Source: Nymphaea colorata
Taxonomy: Eukaryota; Streptophyta; Magnoliopsida; Nymphaeales; Nymphaeaceae
NCBI RefSeq assembly: GCF_008831285.2
Contig: NC_045139.1
Span: 7,722,204 to 7,782,203 of the forward strand
Length of the DNA: 60,000 nucleotides
Direction of reading: 5' to 3'
Made by a program: the position numbers and the translations under genes. Numbering within the stretch: the first letter of the stretch is position 1; every line of letters begins with the position of its first letter. The notes under the pieces were generated by a model. That model did no database searches. It worked only from the letters and a program-made list of their open reading frames with translations, and had not been told where the DNA came from. This document shows, piece after piece, positions 28,871 to 41,892 of this stretch.

Positions 28871-31420
28871 AGACATTTGACAATTATAACATGTTTTTTC
28901 ATGTATCTGCCCTAAAAAATAGAGTTGATTAAGTAACCAGTGTTGCATGAATCTACCATAATTTTTGAGACAAATACATAAGATTATATTACTGTCCTCA
29001 TTGCAAAACGACTCGAACCTGCATTGTTATGACTTCTCCAACTCAACACATTCAAAGCTGTTGAAAATCAAGAGGCTCTATGCCTACAGGATTTCTTGAT
29101 AGAATCTAGTTGAGATATGCCTGATTTGGATCCTTTTAAGTGAGTCAAAAGCTTTCAAATGAAGGGATAAAATAGAAGATTTTGAATAGACTTTTAGTTT
29201 GCTTTAGACAGATAATATTACAAAAAAATGGTGAAGCTTGTTTGAGAAATTATAGGAAATAGGCAATTCAGGTCAGGTTAGATGTTATTTGAACTTCAAC
29301 TAATTCATAGTTGGTAAACTCATGACTCGAACTCAAATAGTTTAAAGACTCTGTTCTGGAGTTAAAGATTTGACGCGGAAACTCAAAGGTTAGCTCTTAA
29401 ATTTTTATGGTGCACTTTTTTTTATAAATAAACTAAAACAGTAAGTTATTTTTAATTTTTTTCATCAACTAAAACTAAATAATATGCAATATGAGGATTT
29501 GCTTATAATTGATAAAAGTTTGTGATATTTCACAATTCAAAAAATAACAAACTTTTAGTATTCAACATCACACGACAAATTAAATGTGACGCTCCAATGT
29601 CATACACAACTTAACGAAGATTTGGATCCCAATACTAAACTCAGAAGTCACATTTGGATACTAATTTGAAGAAATAACTAATAACTTGATATTGGAATTT
29701 CAATAGCAGGCTGATTTGAATACGAACTCTTAAACTGACCACAATCCGGTTATGATCTTCCTATGATGACCCTTACTATCTAGAATCAGATCCAGACTCG
29801 TATCTAAACAATCCGATCCAAGGATTGTTCCCGAAATTCATGGCTCAACGGTTATTTTGAATTATTGAAGGGATAAATGCGTCCTGACGAGTTAGTAACC
29901 GGATAACCGGCCGCTGACGCGCGGTTAGGGGAAGAACCACGGGTGCAGAAAGAGGAAGAATAACGTGCGGAAGACGCTCGCATATACTGGATGGGCCCAT
30001 CATCTGAACCATCAAAGTTTCAAAACTTAACCGTCAAGTTAGGGACGATGAGTGGCGAGATTTTTTGACGTGATGTGCACGGTTCGGGTTGGGTTGGATA
30101 TTTGATCAAATCCGAGCATGTGTGGTTGAACTTAATAAGAGAAGATCATATCCAAATCACGACTGAAGCCGGATTCAGTTCGGTGAAATTTACGCAGACC
30201 CAAATCCGAATTCAAAGCTTTAAACTACCCGACTTGATTTTATGGGCGTTTAATATTCCCAGGTTTATATCTCTAAGGTTTAAATATTTTATTTCATGAA
30301 ATATAGTGTCATTATGGATATTGTTTTCATATTTAACAATAAAATGTTGGACATAATTATACCGTGCTCCCCATGATAAGATGGTGTTTTGAAAGCTTTG
30401 CGTTTTCTAAGAAAAATAAATTTTATTTTTTTATCAAACATCCTCTTTAGATTCCAGATCAAATTCTGTCCACAATATTCGGAATATGATTTGGCAGTGT
30501 ACAACTGACTTATCCTAAAGGTAAGCGAGATCAGGTCTCGGATCCTGTTTGGTGAAGCCAGAAGTTGGTGCATAACTTCTTCAATGAAACTAGAAACTAG
30601 GTCCGGACATGGACATCTGGTAGGGCCGGTCCAAGGCTCGACAAAGTCAGGTTCGGGCAAGTCAAAAGCCCTTGCCGCTAACTCACTAACTCAACCATGA
30701 CCCACTTATTTAAATATATATATATATATATATATATATGAGTCTCAGTCAGCCCTCCAATTCTTGACTGGGCCACCCCAAGTGTCCTGACCCAACGCCC
30801 ACCCTTCAAGCAGATCCTTGTCCAGTCAAATATTTGGATGTAAGGTCTGAGGCTCTCAAAACACCATAATGAAGTCTGAACGTCCAAATCATATATCCAG
30901 ATTTGAGTTCTAAATATGTTTAACGTTAGAGATCCAGATCCATTTTTGTGTTCAAATAGAAGTGGGATCGGAGAGGGGATTTGATCCACTAAGGACTCGT
31001 CCTCGCATCCAATCGTCTCTAGATCTGCCTTGTATTGCATGATTTGTGCCTTAGCGAGGGAGGGTGCATGGAGCTTGTTGGTATTGAATAGGGGTAGAGC
31101 AAAAATTTTTTTATAAGGGAGGCCAAATTAAATTTTTTAAATTTTGACAAAATTTTCTAAAATTTAGATAAAATTTTACATGTAATTTTTTTTAAAAATT
31201 AAGGTGGGACCAGGGTCTGAGTAGGATCATGATCAGCCTTTAAGCACTGAACTTAAATTTATAAGTTATCAATAAATAAATTCTTTTTTTATTTACCTTT
31301 GTAGTCTTTTTATAAAAAAAAAAGATAAAAAAGTGAGAAGGGTGAGCACAAAACATTAGCACGTCTAGAGTGGGTCTCCATGATCATTGGGAAAGACCCC
31401 TTTCGTGTCCGTTCATTTTT
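28871..31420. other. Intergenic, repeat-like
   Basis: AT-rich DNA with diffuse repeats built of words such as GATCCGATC, GGATCC and CAAATCCGA (about 29600-29860, 30057-30260 and 30470-31000). These resemble decayed hAT-like elements, but ends could not be placed. A (TA)n run lies at 30713-30739. No gene was recognised. Confidence 0.45.
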
Positions 31421-31426
31421 TTTCTT

Positions 31427-31725
31427 TATTAATGTTCATTCAAATAATCGTGTTAAGTTCGAGCTCAATACTTAGCTCAATACTTAACTCCTGAGTCGAG
31501 CTCAAGCCTTGATCTTGTTGTTTACGAGTTTGTCGAGTATTGATTGAATCGAGCTCGAGTTTAACACATAATGATGAATATTAATTCTATTCAAATGAGT
31601 TTTGAGCTTTAATCGAGTCAAACTCGATCTTAACACGTAACTGCCGAGTTAAGCTCAAGCTGCTTTTGTTGAGCTATTCTCGAGCTAAATGAACTCGGCC
31701 TCGACTTGGCTCGCGTCCATCCCTA
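31427..31725. mobile_element. Partial hAT-like element, GAGCTCGA family
   Basis: Many GAGCTCGA/CTCGAGT words, ending GCGTCCATCCCTA. This matches the right end of the family defined at 33056-33483. The left end is lost or diverged. It may sit inside another element whose ends are near 31090 (AGGGGTAGAGC) and 32093 (GGCTCCACCCCTG). Confidence 0.6.
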
Positions 31726-33047
31726 CTTCCACTCCCTAAAAGTACCGCTGCTGGAGAACGAAATTTGAAATTTTGAATCAAAAGCTATTACTTGCAAGCT
31801 TATGGAAAGTCATTACGTGGAAGTTAAACATTTTCTACATTTGCATTTTATCATATACAATGTGAAAATGTTGATTCCCTTAGCGTTTTTTTGCTATAAT
31901 CTCCAATAACTACCTCACATTTTTCAAAGTTTCTGATATTGACTTCTTCCTTGCTGGAAATTGTTAAAATAAGATATCTAAATATTATTTTTCTGAATTT
32001 TTATATAAAACAAGTGAATCTTTTTAAAATTTACATGTAAATTTTATTTATTTTTTTTAGGAGGCGCTGAGCCCATGCAGCCCGGCTCCACCCCTGCATG
32101 AAAGTGTAATTCCTCTTCAGCAAAAGCATTCTCCTTACCTTTTCAGGAAAAGAAAAGGACTCATCTTTTGAGCTAATAACAAATTATTGCTCAACTTTTA
32201 AAAGCTAACTCAACTTCTCAAACAAACATTAGAATCTCTTTTACATAGAACACATTAAATTTTAAATATAAAATAATAAACATATTTTTATAATTTAAAG
32301 GAAAAACCACTTAGTTATAAACAAAAATATTTGAGGTAGATTCACCAAAACCATTGTTATTGTTCTTACTACCAAGCAACCACTTATTGAACAAACAATA
32401 ATACAGCTAACAGTTATATCTAACAAATGAACCCCGGAATATGTAAAAGAACAAGGAGTTTATTTTATACGCTTTCCTAACTTGTGCATCCACCATTGTT
32501 GTTTGAGCTTTTAGAAGGATTACCATATAAAAACCATTACTGTGGCGTGGAGATGAAGTCATTTGTAGCTTAATGATGTAAAACGCCTTGTCGACCACTC
32601 ATTCCTAGTGGTCGTCCCTTCATCAAAATGCTTCCAATGATGCATTTGTTATGTTGATTATCATTTTATATTTTATCAGTTATTAAGAAGTCTCATAATT
32701 AGGATTCAAAAAGTTTGGACTTAGTTCGGACCTAGTATCCACCAAATCCAACTTAATCAGATCTCTCGGGCTCAAAATTTTGCAAGCTAACCTAAGTCCA
32801 ACGAACCATGGGATCAAGTCGGATCTTTTTCATAACAATATGGCTTACTTTCGTAGTGAGGCAGATCCCAACCTATCTTTTAGGAGTTTCGGTTTCATTT
32901 TAAAAATTTTTAGCAATTATGATAATTCATCTGTTAGTCAACCTCTTTACAAAAGATTCCTTTTAATCTTAGATATGAGACTAAAAATTTTACAATTGGG
33001 AGTTACATTTCTCCAAACCAAGTCGAACATATTGCACATTGGGTTAA

Positions 33048-33491
33048 GGTTTAGGTAGGGGTGAACAAGGACTTGAGGTACTCGAGCTTGACTCTCTAAA
33101 ATTCGGCTCGTGGACGAGTTCGAACCGAGTCATTTGCTTAACGAGTCGAGCGCGAGTTCATGAGTCCACTCGTTCAAATAATCGAGTTAAGTTAGAGCTC
33201 AACACGTAATGCCGAGTCGAGCTCGAGCCTTAATCGAGTTTGTCGAGCCTTAATCAAGTTGAAATATTCAAACGAGTTTACGACTTTGTTGAGTCTTAAT
33301 TGAGTCGAGCTCAAGTTCAACGTGTACCAATGAATATCAATTCTATTCAAACGAGTTTGTCGAGCTTCAATCGAGTCGAGCCCAAGCCCAACATGTAACT
33401 GCCGAGTCGAGCTGCTTCCATGGAGCTATTCTTGAGCTCGAGCTGAGTGAACTCAAGCTCGACTCGACTCGTGTTCACCCCTAGGTTTGGG
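33048..33491. mobile_element. hAT-like miniature element, GAGCTCGA family
   Basis: The element is 33056-33483 (428 bp), with terminal inverted repeats TAGGGGTGAAC and GTTCACCCCTA. It is flanked by the 8-bp duplications GGTTTAGG (33048) and GGTTTGGG (33484), one mismatch. The interior is tandem-like GAGTCGAGCTCGAG sequence without a reading frame. The terminal sequence resembles Ac-type hAT ends (TAGGGATGAAA). Confidence 0.88.
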
Positions 33492-34195
33492 TATCGTTTC
33501 CATTACTGGATCCAACTAAAGGGTGAAGTTTGGAGATGATTATCCAGATCTGAGTGGGTTTAGGAAGCTGAGGGATGACCCGAACTTGAATCCTGCTTAA
33601 TCTCAAAATGCGAACTAACTAAACCTAATCTAATTGGTTCAACCATGAAACTAAAGCATTTTCCTACCTAATCCGATCTGGATTGCCGATCCAGATTGAG
33701 AGCAGGTTTGATTAAATTATCTGATTGGTAGGAACTAATATCCATTTCAAACTTGTTTAGCTTTCATTTATACCAAACTTAGTCTCCATTGTGACCAAGT
33801 AAAATACTATTTCATCATTTTGACAACGAAGGCAAATGTATCATAATTGGGAACAGAAAAGTTCGTTGTATATATAACGTTATAATGTCTGATAAGGAAA
33901 AAAACGTTAAAATAGCAAAGACACTGGTCGAAGCAACAGTAAGAGGAAAGGAGCCGTTGAATGAGGAAGATGGACGGTCTAGATGAGAGCGGCGCGGAGG
34001 AGGCGTGAGGGAGGAGCGTGGGCATGCATTGCTCTCCCGCGAAAAAGAGAAAAGGAGGAGAAAAAAAAAATAAAATGGGAAGAGGAGGAAGACAGGTGGG
34101 AGACTGCGTGGGCGAGCAAATGCGGACACCTCATACGTTTTCCCTTCCCTTGATAAACTCCTGAGGGATATTCCTTCCCCTTCCTCCGTTGCATG
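33492..34195. other. Upstream region of the RCC1-family gene
   Basis: AT-rich to about 33930, then GC-richer and purine-rich (33940-34110, GGAGGAGG and AGAAAAAAAA runs) approaching the TATA box. No gene or complete transposon was seen. Confidence 0.5.
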
Positions 34196-34198
34196 TTG

Positions 34199-34206
34199 TA
34201 TAAAAG
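34199..34206 (+). promoter_or_regulatory. TATA box of the RCC1-family gene
   Basis: TATAAAAG at 34199, followed by a purine-rich leader, AGAGAGAG near 34302 and a CT run at 34584-34612. The first coding ATG is 2.2 kb downstream, so the leader must be long or, more likely, spliced; 34230 to about 34500 may be a non-coding first exon. The acceptor next to the coding exon is probably one of the CAGs at 36388-36395. Confidence 0.6.
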
Positions 34207-35140
34207 GAAAACCAGGAGAGGAGGAGGTTGTGAAAAGGGAGATAGAAAGAAGGGGAAGAAAAAGTAGGGAGATTAATCGTCTGAGAACTATTTGTAATCG
34301 AAAGAGAGAGAGAAAGGGGCTATTGATTTGTTGGTTCGATCATCGAGCTGGTTCTGTCGATCAGCTTTTTCTTAATTCACTTTTTTGATCGGTTTAAGTC
34401 GAGAACTGGAATTAGAATTGGGACTCTTCGATTTCCTTTTTCCTTTTTTTTGATTCTTCGTTTTCCTGCTTCGTAATACCGGCGGGGAGAGTCGTGGTGG
34501 ATTTCCGGCTGCCCCGTCCCTCTTTCTTCTTTGGTGTTTTCTCAGATTCGGATGCGTTTTACAGAGACTCGTAGACTGCTGTAATGCTCTCTCTCTCTCT
34601 CCCTCTCTCTCTTTGTGTGTGTGTGGTTGTGGAAATTGCTTTTCTCCTGTGGGTTTCGATGGCGGGGATGGGGGCTTCTGGATGGTTTTCCCTTTTCAGT
34701 TTCCTTGTATTTCCCGGAAATGAAAATTTTCTGCTTCTGGTTTTCAATGTTTTAAGGGGTTTGATGACTCGATTCGGTTTATGATGTTTAAAATTCAACT
34801 TTTGTTGTCAAGGGGCCTTTTGATCAATCACTGGTGCTCTGTTTTTCTGTTTCGAAGCCCTTTGAAGATGAGGATGACGATGGTTGTCCATTGGTTGTTT
34901 ATCCTTTGCCACTGTGGGATCGTGTGGTTGCTGTTTGGACTTTCTTAAAATTATTTTTTTTTCTATACCTTCGCTCTGTTGGTTTATGAGAACAATTACA
35001 TATTGACAGGAATTTGGGTTTTCTTCTGTTGAGTTGATAAAATTTGTCTGTTTTGTCTTAAATCTTTTGGCTTTTAAGTGGCGAGGGTTTAATATGGATG
35101 ATCGGAATTGCTTATTGCTCTTATTGGTCATCCGTTTAAT

Positions 35141-35456
35141 GCACACACCTTGACCTCAATGGCAGATGATTTCCCAATTGATGAATGATGGGGGATGTCG
35201 AGCTTCCTTTTCTGCTGCTTTCTGAGTCTGATTCTTTGTAGGAAGCCACACCTTTGACCTCAATGGCAGATGATTTCCTAATTGATGAATGCTGGGGGAT
35301 GTCGAGCTTCCTTTTCTGCTGCTTTCTGAGTCTGATTCTTTGTAGGAAGCCACACCTTTGACCTCAATGGCAGATGATTTCCTAATTGATGAATGCTGGG
35401 GGATGTCGAGCTTCCTTTTCTGCTGCTTTCTGAGTCTGATTCTTTGAAGGAAGCCA
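35141..35456. repeat. 104-bp tandem repeat, three copies
   Basis: GACCTCAATGGCAGATGATT recurs at 35152, 35256 and 35360, an exact 104-bp period with only a few substitutions between copies. It lies in the presumed leader intron of the RCC1-family gene. The period is not a multiple of three, and the frames it opens on the minus strand are not credible genes. Confidence 0.93.
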
Positions 35457-36402
35457 TCCCATTTAAAGTTTTGTTCTGTTTACCGTTGTCCTGTGATCGA
35501 TTTCAGTGGCGCTTAACAATTTGAGAGCTTCACTTTACAACAAAATTTAATGATCTTGGCTTTAATCCTGCTTTTGTTTCTGCCCATTTTGGAAAAATAC
35601 AGAGCCCTCCATCTAAGAGGAAAATCTTGGACAAGGTACCGCTTTTATCAGGAAAAAGGAGGAGGAGAAGAGAAGGAAAGAAAATCCTCATTATGATTTA
35701 AGTGTTTGGCAATTGCATATTGGGGAAGTTCTCCAATCATGACAACTGGGACAGATTCAGCCTTATGTCAATATTGTTGTATAGTCGCTACTATTCTGCT
35801 AATGAAGGCTTCGTTTATGCCCACGGAAAGTTGATAGCTACTTCCGGAATTGTTGGCAAAACATGGCCGGTCATAATGAATGCTTGCTGTTTATTCTTTT
35901 CAGATTTTTCTTCACATGGCACCAGCTAAGACATTAGTTTCGCGTTTCCATGTCGGCGTGAACATTTTCTGCTTCTTGCTGCTGCCTTTTTCTGCCAATG
36001 GTCTATTCGTAACAATGAATATGATTCCACATTTTAAGTAGTTTAATTATTGGTGCAGCTGCAACTAAATTGTTCCCACATTATCCTTTGTTTCTTTTTC
36101 TGCGAATGTGCTAAGTAGTTGCGCAAGTTTGTGGTGGCGTTTGTGAATCCACATTCGACATGAATAAGAGGCATAGTTTGCCACTTATACCAATAAAGTG
36201 TTAGTGAGCTTTTCAATTTGCATTGTATATTGTGATAGTAAAGGAATTGAATGCTTGCATTGGATGAATCCGTGAAGATAAAAGTACAGTTCTATTGTAT
36301 GGCAAGCTTGAGAGCGGTAAATAAGCTGGTTTCTTTTTAAATGCAGCCCCCGTACCTAGCGATTGTTTAACTTCATTGAGGGCACTGCAGGCAGCAGTGC
36401 CC

Positions 36403-38544
36403 ATGGACACTACAACAAGTGGACCCTTCTCTCAGTCTGCAACCATTCAATATCATGGCATTGTCGATCAGTCTCTCACCCTTGCCCCTCAGGTGCAGAC
36501 GTACCATCGTCAGCAGCGGCATTGTTATGGAGAATCTACTCCGGGAGAGTTCCCTTTGGCTGCCAATCCCTCCATTGTTCTTCATGTACTTACAGGGTGT
36601 AATTTGGATCCTCATGACCTGGCAAAATTAGAGGCAAGCTTCCAGTTCGTCGATTCACGTCCTACAATTTTTTTTTCTGGTTTAGAATTGATAATGCTTC
36701 TATCTTCTTGAGTTTGTTTCAGGTGACGTGTTCCTTCTTCAGGCAGCCCGCTAACTTTGCTCCTGACACTGAACTTTCAATATCGGAGCTTGCTGCTCTG
36801 GACATGTGCCAGAAAAGAGCTATCTTTAAGCCAATGAACAAACAAGAGAGGGAGTTTCTGAAGGAAAGATGTGGGGGGTCATGGAAGTTGGTTCTGAGGT
36901 TCTTGCTGGCAGGAGAAAAATGTTGCAGGAGAGAAAAGTCTCAAGCAATAGCTGGTCCTGGGCACAGCATTGCGGTAACATCATCCGGAACTGTCTATTC
37001 CTTTGGGTCTAATAATTCCGGGCAGCTTGGCCATGGGACGTTAGAAGAAGAATACCGTCCACGCCAGATCAGGTCATCTTGCACGCAGAATTTCAGAATT
37101 TGCTAGTTTTTCTATTCCGTCTCCTGATAATGTACTTCCCTGGCTTAATTTCGAGAAGACCCATTGTTTACATGTTCAGGTCCTTGGCTGGTATTCGAAT
37201 TATTCAAGCAGCAGCTGGTGCTGGAAGGACAATGCTGATCACTGATGCTGGGCAAGTGTATGCATTTGGGAAGGAATCTTTCGGTGAGGCTGAATATGGT
37301 GGCCAAGGAGCGAAATGTGTGACAACTCCTCAGTTGATTGAATCTTTGAAGGGCATATTCGTTGTTCAAGCAGCTATAGGAAATTTCTTTACTGCAGTGC
37401 TATCCAGAGAGGGAAACGTCTATACCTTTTCATGGGGTTCCGATGCAAGACTTGGTCACCAGACGGAGTCGACTGATGTGGAGCCTCGTCTGATGGGAGG
37501 TGTTCTTGAGAATGTCCCTGTAGTACAGATTGCAGCGGGATATTGTTACCTTCTTGCACTGGCTTGCCAACCTAGTGGAATGTAAGTTCGACATTAACAT
37601 GGCGTCACACTTAGCCTGTTTATGCAGCTGCAGTTCACAATGGCAGCATTTGTGCCTGTGGAGTTGCTGCTTGGAACTGAAACATGTTACTGAAAATGCT
37701 TCGTTTCCAATGCAGGTCTGTGTACTCTGTCGGTTGTGGTTTGGGAGGAAAACTGGGACATGGCTGCAGAACTGATGAAAAACAACCACGACTGATAGAA
37801 CAGTTTAGGACTCTGAATCTTCAGCCTGCTGTTGTGGCTGCTGGTGCATGGCATGCAGCAGTGGTTGGAAAAGATGGGCGTGTCTGTACATGGGGTTGGG
37901 GCCGTTATGGGTGCCTGGGACATGGAAACGAGGAGTGTGAAACTATTCCAAAGGTCGTGGAGTCCCTGAATGGGATCAAAGCTGTTCATGTTGCAACTGG
38001 TGACTATACAACATTTGTGGTCTCTGAAGATGGGGATGTCTACTCCTTCGGCTGTGGAGAATCTTCTAGCTTAGGGCACTCCACTGGTACAGATGGCCAG
38101 GTATTCTTCTGTTTAACTTGCCTTGTGGTATTGACTACACTGATATAAATTGAGGAGGTTTTTCGCTCTTAATAGATGGAGCCCCCATGTAGATACGTTT
38201 ACATCTCTATTTACAGTAACTCGTTGTTCTTGACATGTAGCTTGTTCAGGTTATGTCTGTTACTGCTTTTTTGCCTAATGGAGTCTGATTGTGTGCTGCA
38301 GGCCAATAGGCATGTGAATGTGCTGAGCCCTGAGTTAGTTACATCGCTCAAGCAGGCAAATAAGAAGGTTGTGCAGATTAGCCTAACCAATTCAATATAC
38401 TGGAATGCACATACTTTTGCACTCACAGATTCAGGAGGGCTTTATGCATTTGGTGCTGGTGACAAGGGGCAGCTTGGCACTACACTCATGGCTCATCAGA
38501 GCGAGAGGGACAGTCCTGAGCTGGTTGATTTAGACCTTACTTAA
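36403..38544 (+). CDS. RCC1-family beta-propeller protein with F-box-like N-terminus
   Basis: Five coding exons: 36403-36633, 36723-37072, 37180-37581, 37716-38100 and 38302-38544 (TAA). The joined length is 1611 nt, 536 residues. Intron 1 uses a GC donor (GAG/GCAAGC); the other three are GT-AG. After MDTTTSG, residues about 55-100 (ANPSIVLHVL, DLAKLE, CSFFRQPANF) resemble a divergent F-box. Seven RCC1 repeats fill residues about 150-530, for example GHSIAVTSSGTVYSFGSNNS and GAWHAAVVGKDGRVCTWGWG, enough for a full seven-bladed propeller. RCC1-family propellers serve as Ran exchange factors, ubiquitin-ligase parts or chromatin and photoreceptor binders. The role of this plant subfamily is not something I can name. 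I recall an Arabidopsis protein of the same layout (At3g26100), to be checked. Confidence 0.93.
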
Positions 38545-41500
38545 ATTATAGCGCATAGATAACCTTGTTAATTCCTGTTAGTCTTCCTGATTTACTCCTT
38601 GTCTTCTGCTCCTGTTTGATATCTTGAATTGTAAATATGAAACACAAGTGAATGAAGAACAATCAAGTTAAGTGCAATCTTAGCATTTTCTTTTTGCTCA
38701 AATGCTCAAAAAGATGAAAGCCGACAATATTCTTTCTTGGCCAGTCCGTATTCTAATTCTGATGTCGTACTAGTAGTCTCGCTCAATTGTCCAGAAAGAC
38801 TGAAGCTGTATCTCAGGAGGCGTCTTTGACAATATTCTTTCTGCTTACTTAGTATTATCATGTCATACTAGCAATTTGATGAAAGCAATTTGTCAATATA
38901 CTGAAACGGGGATGGGATCTCATCCAGTTTACCATCTAAGCATGCAGAGCTAAGCCATCAAGAAGGTGCTCTGGCATGTCTGTCTTTCCTGTGATGAGCC
39001 CATATTGTCCCTGTTTCTTGACTGGATGTGCTGGTATATAGTATGGCTTTTCTAAATGTGGTTACAATATCTGGAAAACATGGTTCATCTTTATGTGAAG
39101 AGTCTAGCCAGCGTCAACAGTCGTTCATGGTCTAAATCGTAGGGCCATTGGTACAAATCCTAAGCTTCTTATCTGGAAATGATAACTTTTCTCTGTTTTC
39201 CTGGCCATGGAGTCTATACAAGAAAACTGAAGGGGGATTTGTTGTGGGATGCTTGTTGCTGCTGTTGTTTTCTGTCTTTAATTTTAAGTTTTGGAATGAT
39301 GGATTAGGTTCAGATGGAAGCAGATAATTTCCTGAACTCTGACAAACTTATTCCCTGAACTCTGAGAAACTTATTTGAATACTTTATTAACTGCTGATGG
39401 TTACTTTTTGTCTGGATAATAATGACTGCTAAATTTTGTGATTCTGATTTAATACGCATATTGGTTACTTGACAAATGCCGGTGCATTTTGTCTTCATCT
39501 TGTACTTGTTGCAGGTTCTTATAACTATTGCGCTGGGTGTGAAGTTGACAGCTCTCTCTCTCTACTTAGAATAAATTCAATTAATAACTGAGTTCCCACT
39601 TGATTTAAGGACTTTAGCTTGTCTTTCTTACATATTTTCTTATATAATTTAGTAGTATAAACTTACTATTCGGAAAGTTAATAGTTATTATATTTTCCAA
39701 AACCAAACAAAAAATACGCAATCGTTGAACGTTGTCCTAGAGTCCACCCGGTAACAAGGTCCTGTAAATAACCCGGGCTTTTATGGCTGGACATGCGCTG
39801 TGTGCAGAGAATGAGTGGACAATGCTTCGGAGGGACATTCTGTGTCAAGCTCTAAGTATAATTCTCGCTTAAAAATCTACGTCGTTTATTCGGATCCTCT
39901 TTGAAGACATTCTCCAGGTTTTTTACAAGGCCATTTGATAATCGAATACTCGACTGTTCTTTTGATCAACCTCATTATTTAAAGAGGTGAATCATCAGGA
40001 CCCATTTTCCTTTTCTTGAACAATTTTGTTTGTACAAAATATAGGCTTTTGTTCTAAAAGAAAGATTCCGGGCATAAATTCTCTAGGTTTATCCAAAAAA
40101 ATAATTCGTTCACGTCAGACTTTAGAAATTACAAAACCAATCTTAATTAAAAGCATGAAGATACTCTTCTCCACCTATATTTTTTATATGTTGCGGGCAA
40201 TTAGCTAAAGAAGACAGGAGATTCTCCATTCTTCCTGCCTCTATACTATACTGCAGTGGGGTACGGTACAGGCAGGGGCGGAGGGAGGGGGGCGCCTAGG
40301 CCATGGTTCCACCCTAAGTAGCTTAAAAAAAAAATTACGTTAGAAAAATAAAAATTTGTTAGTTATGCAATGTATTTTTTTGACTTGGATTCAGTTTGGC
40401 CCTACTCAGATTGATGTTGAACTATTTGGCCCGTCCTGTAACAAAATCCTGGCTCCGTCCCTGAGTACACCCTCCAATTTGAGTGTTGTTATCTTAGGAG
40501 AGTAACACCTATTGGAATCAACATGCAACTTGCTTTTTATATGCTCCCCTGCCCGGCTAGCTATGCTATGCTCCTTGAGGGGCCTGTATTTTCATGTTTA
40601 TTATAATGATACATGCATATTGACTTTCTAGGTATGCTGGCTTAATGTAACAACAAGAGCGATTCCTTAAGGGGGCATTCGGCAATATGACCAAGCTAAC
40701 AAGGATTATCTGTAACGAAATAGCTTCTTCATCGGTCTTAGTCACTTTCAAATGTTGATGAATTATCAAGAGGCAGTGGCGGAGCTAGAAATTTCTGACC
40801 GAGGGCACCTTAAATTTAAATTAAATTTCAAACTTTAAGGGCCATTATATATAAAAAAAACTGACAAATTAATGAAGTTTAAATATACAGGTAAATTAAA
40901 TTTCGTGGGCTGGTGTGGGCACCACCGCAGTTGGGAGGAGGGATCCTTTCTAGAAAAAAAAAAAAAAATATTGCTTGCTAGAAGTTGCATCATTTAAGAG
41001 AATGAAGCTTGAAATTTAATTGGGAACAGCTAAAAAGGTGTGCTTTCTTCTCTTTTATTTTGTTTTGAACAACCAACAAATATCTAACATTGATGTGCTA
41101 GTGTGGCTCCCACAGTGGAATATATTCAAGCTGCACCTGTCACACATTTTTGCAACTGACCATAGATAAGTTTCCTGAGAGCTACTAACCTTTTGATGTC
41201 TACATGCATGTTCATCTGGAAAATGGATTGGGTGCAATAGAGTTTTGCAGATTCGGCACAATTGTGTTTCAAAAATTGAAGATTTTATGTTATTGTAGAA
41301 CATAGCCGTATGAAATGTGATGTACAAAGTTAGGAGCCTAAAAGTTCAAGCTTAATCGTGGACTCCAAAATAAACAAGCCTAAACATCTGCTTTTAGGTT
41401 TTGAATCACTTAGATAACATTCGCCTTGATTAGAGTTTAAAATGTTAAAAAGTGGTTCATAGAGGCACATAATTTTGCTAAGTATATTGCACCTGCGGCA

Positions 41501-41550
41501 GCTCAAAACTATGGGCACATGTGTGTATGCATATCATATTTACAAATAAC
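38545..41550. other. 3' region of the RCC1-family gene and intergenic DNA
   Basis: The RCC1 3' UTR probably ends within about 150-300 bases. Further on are two short elements with the common plant 'GGCGGAG..GGCTCCG' ends: 40275-40463 (GGGGCGGAGG to GGCTCCGTCCCTG) and one starting near 40775 (CAGTGGCGGAGCTAGAAATT). No coding sequence was recognised. Confidence 0.5.
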
Positions 41551-41892
41551 GTTTTAAAGTTTTAAACGGCGAGGTTTTTCTCGAGTATAATACGGCGAAC
41601 TTGAAAAAAACAGAAAAAATATGTTAAAACTTTTTAAAATCTAAAAAAGCTAAAAATGAGGGAAAAGTAAAAGAAGTGAGAAACTAATAACACAAACATG
41701 AAAAGGTAAGTCGATTTGCAACAAATAAAAAAAAAATAAAAAAATTGTTTGGCATTAAATAATGAAAAAAGAGAAAAAAAACACGTTAAAAACATGTTTT
41801 TTTTAAATACATTTTTTAAAGTTTTAAATGGTAATTTAATTTATCATGTTTTTTCACATTTTAAAAAAAACACACATTTTTTGTGACTATGA
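41551..41892. repeat. Dispersed repeat, copy 1
   Basis: Starts GTTTTAAACGGCGAGGTTTT, then GAGTATAATACGGCGAAC, has a poly-A-rich centre and ends TTTTTTGTGACTATG. A diverged copy in the same orientation lies at 42626-42981. It is AT-rich and non-coding; the element type is not known. Confidence 0.75.

Noticed and set aside
35156-35353. 65-residue minus-strand frame with repeated ESDSESSRKG-like sequence
   Set aside because: It is a translation of the 104-bp tandem repeat; the period breaks the frame between copies and no family is seen.
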